From: Micrasema longulum
Lineage: Eukaryota > Arthropoda > Insecta > Trichoptera > Brachycentridae
DNA length: 64,000 bases
Assembly (NCBI GenBank): GCA_022494885.1
Contig: JAGVSM010000516.1
Span: 62,001 to 126,000 of the forward strand
Reading direction: 5' to 3'
Positions 56,245 to 64,000 of the stretch are shown here, one piece after another (position 1 is the stretch's first letter; every line of letters starts with the position of its first letter). The position numbers were made by a program, and so were the translations under genes. Under the pieces are notes generated by a model. The model had not been told where the DNA came from. It searched no databases and saw only the letters and a list, made by a program, of their open reading frames with translations.

Positions 56245-58425
56245 TTTAAACGAATATATTTTATCAATGAAAACAAACAAACAACTCTTGAAGCATTTCT
56301 GAAATATCCTATAAAACAAGCACCATTTCTAAAATAACCCAAGATTAGTTGGAAAAAGTGACCAAAAATTGGTCCTACAGAATACGCTATGAATCTGTCA
56401 GTCGCGGAGGACATTTAAGTCGTTCATTTCTATAACCCGCTATCTTCCTATGGCAGACAAAAGGAGATAACGGGTTTTGAAAATAGACGACTCATTTGTC
56501 AGATATATTTTTTTAAACTGTTGTGTATTTTTATTATTTAAAACACAATAAAGCAATTTTATTCTAACGATTATTTGAATTTAAAGTTGTACAAATTAAA
56601 AACACCCTATGAAAAAGCTGAAATCCCTTTTGTGTGCCTATGCCTCATGCACAAATAAATTATTTTGCTAGACAGATTTAAAGACGGACATCGTCATTCC
56701 CCTTCAGAGACATGAATATATAACAAGAGCAAGAAATAATATCATTCTTAACATTCCTCCCTTTAACACAATATTTGGTCAAAGGTGCAAGGATTATTTG
56801 TCTGCCTAATTGTTTAATGTGCTTTCCCATAAAATGAAGTTTACAGATAAAAAAATTAAAATAAAAAAATTATCTGAAGCAATCAGCAATCAATTACCAT
56901 TGAAGAATTTAAAAAAATGTGAGACAGGTGAAAATAAAAATTAAATTTTGTACACTTCCATTTCTCTTAAAAGTAGGTTTCCCCAGAGAGAACTTTCAAG
57001 CTGATTTTGAATTTTTTTTTTCACATAGTCCAATAAAAAAGTCTTCCCAGGAATTTGGACATTTGTATTTAAAAAAGTGTTGATTTTCCTATCTATATTT
57101 ATTTTTTTGTAATTTAAGCGTTTAATTTTCGTTCCTCCTTCGCAGTAGATTTTGTAATAATTCCATGTAGATACGTAAATCACCACACCCTAAAATCCCT
57201 TGTGGTGATATGTTAACTTGTAAATTCAAATCTTTTTCTATATTTTGAGTTCCGCCCGCCTACCATATTCGCGTCCTTGATGGGACAAATACGGTCACAA
57301 TCCCCAGAGGCGGGCAATTGTATGCTTAATAAAGTGAATTGGTTGCCTTTGTGCCTACACGACACTGTATCTGTAGCTGTGTGAGTGAACATACTTCCCT
57401 TCTAAATCAAGGCCATTTTCTTGAGCCTTTACTTATCTATTACGAAGTTAACATCTATAAAAAAACTTTTCAATACCTATAAAGGTACCTACTTCCATTC
57501 GTTGAAATTTATTTTTATCTATAAAACTCGACACATATTTATGTTAAATTTAGCGTCTATATTAACTGAGAAAAGATTTGTAAATATTTCTTTTTAATCA
57601 AGGCAGTTTTAAATTTATGAAAATTCGTCAATAAAGGGAACAAGGTGTTAGGAATTTATTTGTATTCATCTATTTTAGTGAGCTGTAACTGTTGCCGTTA
57701 ATAACCAAATTAGTTTCTATTTTTTTTCTAGAATGTTAGCTATATTTTTTTAATTTTAAGTTTATTTTTTAAACTCTCTAATTGTATTTTTTTTCTTTTG
57801 TACATTATCGATGTGCAAAATACCATCTTAGGTATGTACAAAAAATACAAGTAAAAGGTACCGCAAACTTATATAATAACACAAAAATAAAATAAAGTTT
57901 TTTATTAATTAAACGTTTTTTACAACATATAATATCTTACCTGCCTAGCTAGTCATCTTTTATTTTAAAGAAAACGTGGATTTTGATATTATTTTAAAAA
58001 CTTTTTAACATTTTACAACGCTGGAAATATATTTTCTATAACAATTATGATTAACAGTATAAATGTACAACTTTGTTTAAATGCGTAATATCCATCAAGT
58101 TCTGCCAGTGCGTATGTTTTTGGGGATATAATGATTATATTACATTATCTATATTGACTTAGATTTTCACATAAGTTAGAATTTATTATGTACCGCAACA
58201 TATCAGATCCTTAGAACAACTTTTAGCCCGCATAAGAACAGATAGATCCGTACGAATATGTTGCTATACCACATCACACAATACTTCGTCTGTGTTATCT
58301 ATTCTCGCCATAACAAACAACAGAAAAAATATTTTGTTAATTTGTGTTCATGTTTGTGTTTATGAAATAAATTGATGGATTAATTATTTTTGATTCTTTG
58401 GCGGAAATATTTTTTAACAAACTTC
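56245..58425. other. AT-rich anonymous DNA
   Basis: 57240-57440 is a GC-richer, single-copy patch (CCCAGAGGCGGGCAATTGTA). No gene or repeat recognised. Confidence 0.4.
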
Positions 58426-58426
58426 G

Positions 58427-58568
58427 CATCATCCGTGGCGTAGTGGTTTAAACGCTGACTCATGCACGTAAGATTCTGGGGATAATTCCCGGTGAGGACA
58501 TAAAAAATGTTTGTATTTTTTTAAGTTTGCGTATGCTGAGCCTGCTGAGGTGTAAAAAAATAAGAACA
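58427..58568 (+). repeat. SINE B copy
   Basis: CATCCGTGGCGTAGTGGTTT (A-box), TCATGCACGTAAGATTCTGG, GATAATTCCCGGTGAGGACA and a short body ending CTGAGGTGTAAAAAAA. The B-box is decayed and the body has a deletion. Confidence 0.65.
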
Positions 58569-58569
58569 G

Positions 58570-58935
58570 ACTTGTTTCAGTTGATGGGTTGGTTAGTTCT
58601 GCAGCGCAGGTGAGGAAACATCTATACACATTCCATGTGGACGTGATTCTTCACATCATAAAAGGAGTTTTATCCTCGGGGGACCACTGATTAAACCTGA
58701 AGATGTTAAAGAGCTCACCCCCTACCTAATAGTTTGATATTTTACGGCTCTGGGCTTGAAGATCAATCAAATTGAGAACTCTTGCCTTCCACAAAGAAGC
58801 CAGGCTTTTTATAGATCTGAATTTGGAGGGCAAGAACTAGTCACGAGGACCCATCACAATAGATCTTTACAGGCCGCAGTGACGTCAAGAGCCTACATAA
58901 GACTGACCCTCACCTCTAAAAATTAAAATAAAACC
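58570..58935 (+). pseudogene. Element J ORF2 tail and 3' end
   Basis: TTCTGCAGCGCAGGTGAGGA, CATCTATACACATTCCATGT, TCCTCGGGGGACCACTGATT, GAAGATGTTAAAGAGCTCAC, then the 3' end GCAGTGACGTCAAGAGCCTA and AAAAATTAAAATAAAA. The frame corresponding to the RGPPVKSEDVKELARYL tail is interrupted by stops. It follows SINE B directly. Confidence 0.65.
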
Positions 58936-59059
58936 GTGGTCGAAGTTCACAGGTTGAGTACAGAAGAATACAATTTTGTGAGTGGAATAGAATCAGAACC
59001 CTGGACAAGTGTTTTTAACTAAATGGCTACTTTGCAATAAAAATCTTAAATTGAGAAAT

Positions 59060-59325
59060 AAGGTAGATATTTGCCTATTATGTTTGAGTTGCCGAGTTTG
59101 ATTCCTGGCAGGGTGGATGTGATATTATAAATGATTTAAAGATGGTTTCATGCAAAAATAATTGCTGACAACTGAAGTGTAAAAATAATGATAGCTAATT
59201 AGCGTAAGACTGGTCCCCTTCAATTTTATTTTACAAAACTGATCTAGATACGCTGCAATAAGACCACCAAAGCAGTGCCATATGCACCACTGAGTGTGGA
59301 TAGAGAAATTATTATAATTTAGGTG
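59060..59325 (+). repeat. SINE A copy
   Basis: TTGCCTATTATGTTTGAGTT, B-box GAGTTTGATTCCTGG, GCGTAAGACTGGTCCCCTTC, GCAGTGCCATATGCACCACT and GAGTGTGGATAG. The GTCCCTGG block is degraded and the (ATG)n tail is absent. Confidence 0.65.
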
Positions 59326-59499
59326 TTATCACCAAAGGGATATATAAAACAAAGATATATGTATAATTTAACACTTTTGTAGCTATATGTCACATGAGTC
59401 TACACAAAATACTAAATTTAATGTTAATACGTGCAAAACTAATTCATTTTTAAATTTTTTAAACAGAAGTACATGAGTTCCGATTATTTCTTCAAATGT

Positions 59500-59663
59500 T
59501 TAAATTTTCAGACCATTTCCTGAAATTCGTGAATAACTTATGCTGGAAAAATGGAAATCGAGTTGTGGTAGAGTAGGATTTGAACCTCGGACCTTTGGTC
59601 CGTGAATCTACCCAATACTATCACGATACAATACAAAACTACTACGGGACTACAATCCGGTTT
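59500..59663 (-). repeat. SINE C copy
   Basis: The minus strand has GGATTGTAGTCCCGTAGTAG, an extra stretch of about 25 bp, GACCAAAGGTCCGAGGTTCA (B-box), then CTACCACAACTCGATTTCCA. It lies about 210 bp before the candidate gene's ATG. Confidence 0.65.
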
Positions 59664-59813
59664 TTTTTTTGATAATTAATTATAACAGGCTTAAACCATA
59701 TGAACATTTTCACAAATTATCGGATATAGATAATTAAACTAGGTATGTGTTAAATGTTTATTTTTAAATACCTGTATTTCAAAACAGTATATCGTCTTTT
59801 GCTTGACCATAGA

Positions 59814-59820
59814 TATATAA
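59814..59820 (+). promoter_or_regulatory. TATA-box-like sequence
   Basis: TATATAA lies about 55 bases before the candidate start codon at 59875. In AT-rich DNA such a string is frequent, so the support is positional only. Confidence 0.2.
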
Positions 59821-59874
59821 CCAACGTCAAATCAACATAATCGATTTTGAAAAATTTACATTATTCGATCGTAT

Positions 59875-59949
59875 ATGGCGTCACTGCACTCGCCATTTCT
59901 GCCAACTCAGTTGATCCACGGGGCTTTCGGAAACACTCGTACCGCTCAG
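59875..59949 (+). CDS. Candidate first coding exon, unknown 99-residue protein
   Basis: ATG is followed by 24 open codons (MASLHSPFLPTQL, IHGAFGNTRTAQ) and then CAG|GTTAGT, a good splice donor in phase 0. An in-frame TGA at 59848-59850 lies before the ATG, which is the only Met in this opening. Codon composition and GC content differ sharply from the AT-rich flank, as expected for coding DNA. The next candidate exon, at 60981, is also in phase 0; joined directly they encode 99 residues across an intron of 1,031 bases. I do not recognise the family. Alternative explanation: a non-coding 5' exon, or chance. Confidence 0.4.
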
Positions 59950-60472
59950 GTTAGTGCACTACTTTCGTGAATATATTTTTTATTAAGTTTTCTTTGTTGT
60001 ACAGTAAAATATGGCTATCTTTGTACTGTTAAAAAGCATAATTAAGAAAAAATTATTTTTACTTGCTATCCTTGTAATGCATTACAGCATTATAGCATTA
60101 TATCAATGTAGAGTTCCTGGGGTGAGGTCCGTAAGATCTCCTATCTTGGTCACATCCTATGGCACAAAAATAATAAGAATCCTTACATAAAAAAATATTA
60201 TGAAAAGTTGATTTTATTAAGTTTATAGTCTAAAGAAGAGATTGTAATATTTATTAGTTTTGAAAGTAAGAAATATCCATTTTCGGCATTTCAATATTTT
60301 TTTATGAAAATAAACCTTAATGTTTTTCATTTATGAGTACAGATGTTATGGTAACACATTGATATTTATGATGATACTTTACAAATTACACCTACATATT
60401 ATTTACAAAATCTAAAATATGTGCACTTAAACATATACAAGTCGTCATACAACAAATCGTCGTATATAACAT

Positions 60473-60700
60473 ACGGTTATTGATGAGGAGTGGACGAGGT
60501 GTGCAGAATACCTCAACCTAGGAAGAGGAAAATTTAGAGTGTACTGTATGGTTGAGGAAGGAAAGTTGCGCAACTCCACTAACCCGGTGATGATGAGGCC
60601 TGACGTGTGTTGGGACTTGGCGGGTGAAGCTCGTAGTCGTGAGACGCTGGCACAGCTTGTATGGAGCTGTCTAATTGTATGCTGGAATTGATGGAAGATT
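60473..60700. other. Coding-like, GC-richer segment inside the candidate intron
   Basis: A plus frame is open for about 72 codons (IDEEWTRCAEYLNLGRGK, VYCMVEEGKLRNSTN, LAGEARSRETLAQLVW). The minus strand is also open over much of it (IQAVPASHDYELHPPSP). Possible donors include GCGG|GTGAAG (+). It may be an alternative exon, an exon of another gene, or a transposon ORF fragment. I cannot choose. Confidence 0.25.
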
Positions 60701-60980
60701 TGTTAAGCACTTCACTTGTTGAGGTTCAATTAGTACTACAATATTTATGTTGTTATCGACATTTTTGTTACGCGTGGAGTGCGCTAGAAAATGAAAAGAA
60801 CAGGTAGGTATTATATATATTTAGTGGAAAATTGGTCAGAACAGTTATTTTCTTAGGATTAATATAACACAACCTTACAATCATTTTTAGCTCTCAGAAA
60901 TCAAGAGATGATCAAGTGATGACAAGACACCCCAAGATGTCCCTCATTTGTTGATGCATTGTCCTATTTTCAACTATTAG

Positions 60981-61205
60981 CGAATGCAACTAGAGGCACA
61001 ATGTAAAAGTCTGTATGAGGATCTAGAAGATATCGTTATAGTAATAAACCATAAGGATTTATCGCATGAGGTAATATCATACATGGTAAAAATAGTAAAG
61101 GTAATTGTTGAAATAAATAAAAATATGACACAAAATGCCGATCGCTCTCGAAGTACAACGGAAGGTCTGTTGATGCCTGTCAATAGTCCGGCTTCTCCTG
61201 AATGA
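60981..61205 (+). CDS. Candidate terminal coding exon, unknown protein
   Basis: A pyrimidine tract and acceptor (TGTCCTATTTTCAACTATTAG) precede 75 codons open in phase 0 to TGA at 61203-61205. The product starts RMQLEAQCKSLYEDLEDI, has a long helical, heptad-like stretch (VINHKDLSHEVISYMVKIV, KVIVEINKNMTQ) and ends with a polar S/P-rich tail (LLMPVNSPASPE). This suggests a short helical or coiled-coil protein of the kind that sits in multi-subunit complexes, but I cannot name it. AATAAA occurs at 61449-61454. A second acceptor-like site ends at 60890, but its frame closes at 60950. Confidence 0.45.
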   Translation, partial: RMQLEAQCKSLYEDLEDIVIVINHKDLSHEVISYMVKIVKVIVEINKNMTQNADRSRSTTEGLLMPVNSPASPE

Positions 61206-61209
61206 GTTT

Positions 61210-62445
61210 TTTGTGGTTTTCTCTTCTTAAAACAAATGCAAATAAGTTTCTTAACAAGGCCACAGCCGATTATTCCACCAGATCCTCACAGTCAGAGAAA
61301 TTAGAAGGAACATATCTTTTGCAGTTCATATAAGCCTTGTACATAATATTTAAGGCAAAAAAATAAGCGACTTCAATTTTTTTTTTTAAATACACAACCT
61401 TACAGTATCGTTTCCAGAAGAATTTTTACCACATAACTTTGAGATTTGAATAAAGAGAGGTTCACTTTTTCAGGCAATATCGTAGAAATATTCAAATCCA
61501 AAACATGATTTAAATTTTGTATTTTTAAATTTGAGAAAAATGTTAAGCACATGATAATTAAATAATAATTCAATTTAATAATTTATGTGGATTTTTTACA
61601 ATGATTACAGATAAACGGGTTATGCATGCGTCTTTTATTCTCTCAATTAATTGTGAATAATACTGAATCACCCCATCAATAGCCTTGAACATTTGAAACG
61701 TAATTTTTTTCCAAAATTTTTCCATACTGCTGAAAAATTTTTTTTTTCTAAATCTTAAAAACACATTCATGGCTTTTAATAAAAGTTGAATAGCAATTAT
61801 ACTAAAATCACAAGTTTTGTGACAGATATGCATATTTATTAGACTTGTCGAACGTTATTATGCATCGCAGGAACAAAATTCAAACATTTATTTATATGGA
61901 TTCGTTTTTGGAGACTATTGTAAATATTTCAGAGCTTGAAGAGCCTATTTCTGACATGAAGCCCCATACCGGTGAACTCTTTAAATAAAAGATTGATGTC
62001 AATGACATTTGAAAAGTTTATATCACTTTTTCACACTAAAGAGAAGGTATTTTATACTGTTTCCCGTTCAAACTTCTTTTTGTAACAAACTTTCCGTGAA
62101 CGACTGCTGTTTGAAAAAGTAAAAAATGTGTTAAATATCAAAATTCAGGGAAAATGTTCAATATTGGTAATAATTTTTTTATCACATAAAAGTAAATTGT
62201 TTAATATCTCAATATCACTGTTTACTTATATTGATTATGCATCTGTTTATTTTTTAATCTGATTCATTACACAGTTTACAAAATTCTTAAAACTTTATAT
62301 TTCAAAATAATTTAATTTTGCATAGATGCAGTACAACTGCTTTATTCATTATACGTACGTTGGGAAAAGTGTACATGAAGAGCACCCCTGTTGTTAAAGA
62401 GCAAAGTTTGAAATTTTCAAACAATTCTGTATTTAAAATATATTT
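61210..62445. other. AT-rich DNA downstream of candidate gene
   Basis: The first 250 bases would be 3' UTR. The minus frame at 61570-61833 has no known motif. Confidence 0.35.
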
Positions 62446-62449
62446 CTTT

Positions 62450-62760
62450 TATATTTTGGAATTCAACCATAAAAAAGTACCAAGGTACCTTTTTTAATTC
62501 AATATTTAAATATTAAACATTTATCACGCGTACAGAAGAATTATATACATGGCTGGTGACATTGCACTTTTTTTTTTTCATTTTGCTTTGGGCAACAGCA
62601 AATCACACAATGACGAAATGAAAAGATTGAAATGTCAAACTCAATGTCAAACGTCACTTAGTATATAGTTTATCGAAAATTCTAATATCGAAAAAACGTA
62701 TGCTGAACCAGCTAATAGCAGGCAAGCTAACATTTAGGCCTTTCGGGTCCAATAGTTTTA
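62450..62760. repeat. Repeat N, copy 2 (expanded)
   Basis: TTTTGGAATTCAACCATAAA, AAGTACCAAGGTACCTTTTT and, after about 200 bp, AGCTAATAGCAGGCAAGCTA. In copy 1 (8150-8300) the last two blocks are adjacent. Confidence 0.5.
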
Positions 62761-62764
62761 TAAT

Positions 62765-63950
62765 AAATGACAACATCAAGATTTGCTTTTTGATCTGTTC
62801 GCAATGTTTCGAATTGTATAAATGTACTCACGCGTCTTGACAGTGGTAAATATGTGTATTTTCTCGTTTTCTGTTACCCGCAGCAAATATCTAGAGAGGA
62901 TTTGGGGAGATTTGCCGCATTCTCTAAATCCTTCCTGAAATAAAAAGGTAGGATTCTTATCTTTACTGCAGTTCGTTTGACTGGACAACACTCGTCTGTC
63001 AATTGTATTTTCGTCTCTGTATCCGCATTCATTTCTTCCTAGCAAATGCAGATTTTATTTATTTATTCATCAACAGTTCAAAGAACCTTTCACAAAAAAA
63101 TAAACACAAAAAAATTCACCGCAGTGAACAAATTATAATGTTTCACATAAAACGAAATATGTTATTTTAAGGTATAATTAAAACTAAATGAATTGGGAGA
63201 AAAATAAAAAAAATAAGAAAATAGTATACAAAATAGAATTGCCACTGTAAGATAGAAACGTAACATTTGTTAAATAAAAAATAATAATGTTACTATTTGA
63301 TGTTGAGGATTACATCAAATTATTTTTTTTTTAAATTAAAAAATAAAATGAAGTGGTTAAAAATTGCAATATTTATTTGCATTAAAGCAATAATGTTAAT
63401 GAAAAAAAATAAATTGAATAATAAAAAAAACAATTAAAATTTATTACTATTCTATAAAACGAGACTTTATTGAATAACAGAGTTCGTATTAAAAATATCA
63501 AATATTTGGTCAAACTTATTACCACACTTAGGTATAAGTGAGTGCATATTGAAGTTAGTTTGTGAATAATAATTATTGTTGAAAAAAAATATTTCTATGC
63601 TTCTTGTACTTACCAGATATTCGAATTTGAATCAGTTCAAGAAAATTAGGGTTGTCAATTAATTATTTCAATATTTTAATTTAAAAAAACAAATCAGATA
63701 TAACTCTACGGTCTGAGAATTTAAGTAATCTTATTTCAATTCTAAGGAAATCATAGTTTAAGGATTCTACTGGTATTTTTAATTTACAATTTATAAAGCG
63801 CAATATTTTATTTTACACTCTTTCTAAAGCATGAAAATAAATTTTATAATAGGGTGATCAAATCCAAGACTTGTATTAAATTCTACTCCTTACTAATGAG
63901 CAGTTGAATTGTTTCTTAATACAGTGATTTGACACTACTTTAACAACAAC
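62765..63950. other. AT-rich anonymous DNA
   Basis: The 89-codon minus frame at 62776-63045 shows no recognised motif. Confidence 0.35.
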
Positions 63951-63951
63951 A

Positions 63952-64000
63952 AACCATCACGCCGTTTCCCCGTTTGGGGTAAGCAGAGGGGATAGAACGC
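63952..64000 (-). mobile_element. Element P, 3' end, running off the window
   Basis: CCATCACGCCGTTTCCCCGT, GGGGTAAGCAGAGGGGATAG, AACGC at the last base. It is the best-preserved example of this end; more of the element should lie beyond 64000. Confidence 0.65.

Noticed and set aside
60041..60110. TGTAATGCATTACA palindrome as a binding site
   Set aside because: Isolated 14-mer in AT-rich DNA inside the candidate intron; no second copy or context.
1..64000. CRISPR array, LTR retrotransposon, rRNA, or bacterial/viral insertion
   Set aside because: No regularly spaced short repeats, no paired long direct repeats with primer-binding site, no rRNA signature and no prokaryotic-style dense coding were seen on either strand.

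Overview
The window looks like intergenic or intronic DNA from an animal nuclear genome, most probably an arthropod and likely an insect. It is strongly AT-rich, has no long open reading frames and no operon-like layout, and is full of decayed transposable elements: a mariner DNA transposon, fragments of several non-LTR retrotransposon lineages (Jockey/CR1-like and RTE-like), three or more tRNA-derived SINE families, fold-back elements, and many short interspersed repeats that recur in both orientations. I see no rRNA, functional tRNA, LTR retrotransposon, CRISPR array or bacterial gene.

Layout. 0-10 kb: non-LTR 3' ends and C-termini (729, 1615, 5130, 6825), SINE A copies, a hairpin element at 2920-3101, the abundant repeat E, and an RNase H-like 3' ORF fragment at 9715-10209. 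10-18 kb: mostly anonymous AT-rich DNA with a split repeat F and a SINE C. 18-28 kb: dense small repeats, three inverted-repeat elements and a roughly 0.8-kb fold-back family (M). 28-37 kb: a CpG-rich promoter-like block near 29.1 kb, more retrotransposon remnants, and a GC-rich block at 36.5-36.8 kb. 37-43 kb: a mariner pseudogene and several non-LTR fragments. 43-51 kb: interleaved non-LTR fragments, a DUF4817-type transposon relic and a decayed reverse transcriptase at 49.5-50.4 kb. 51-58 kb: sparse repeats. 58.4-59.7 kb: a cluster of SINE B, RNase H fragment, SINE A and SINE C, followed by the best candidate host gene.

Best host-gene candidate: 59875-61205 (+). An ATG exon of 25 codons ends in a good splice donor in phase 0. 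A 74-codon terminal exon starts after a good acceptor, also in phase 0. Together they would make a 99-residue protein of unrecognised family. Weaker exon-like segments lie at 25769-25856 (+), 45580-45631 (+) and 46169-46324 (-, cysteine-rich).

Most interesting structural signal: three otherwise different repeat families (2987-3031, 19782-19823 and relatives, 20211-20250) contain the complete order of a minimal hammerhead ribozyme (stem I, CTGANGA, stem II, GAAAC, a 6-7-nt self-complementary stem III, T-H, stem I'). All carry the same one-base insertion before stem II. This resembles the tiny hammerheads of Penelope-like retroelements and retrozymes and can be tested directly.

All assignments come from reading the sequence and recalling family signatures. 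No alignment or database search was run, and repeat boundaries are approximate.
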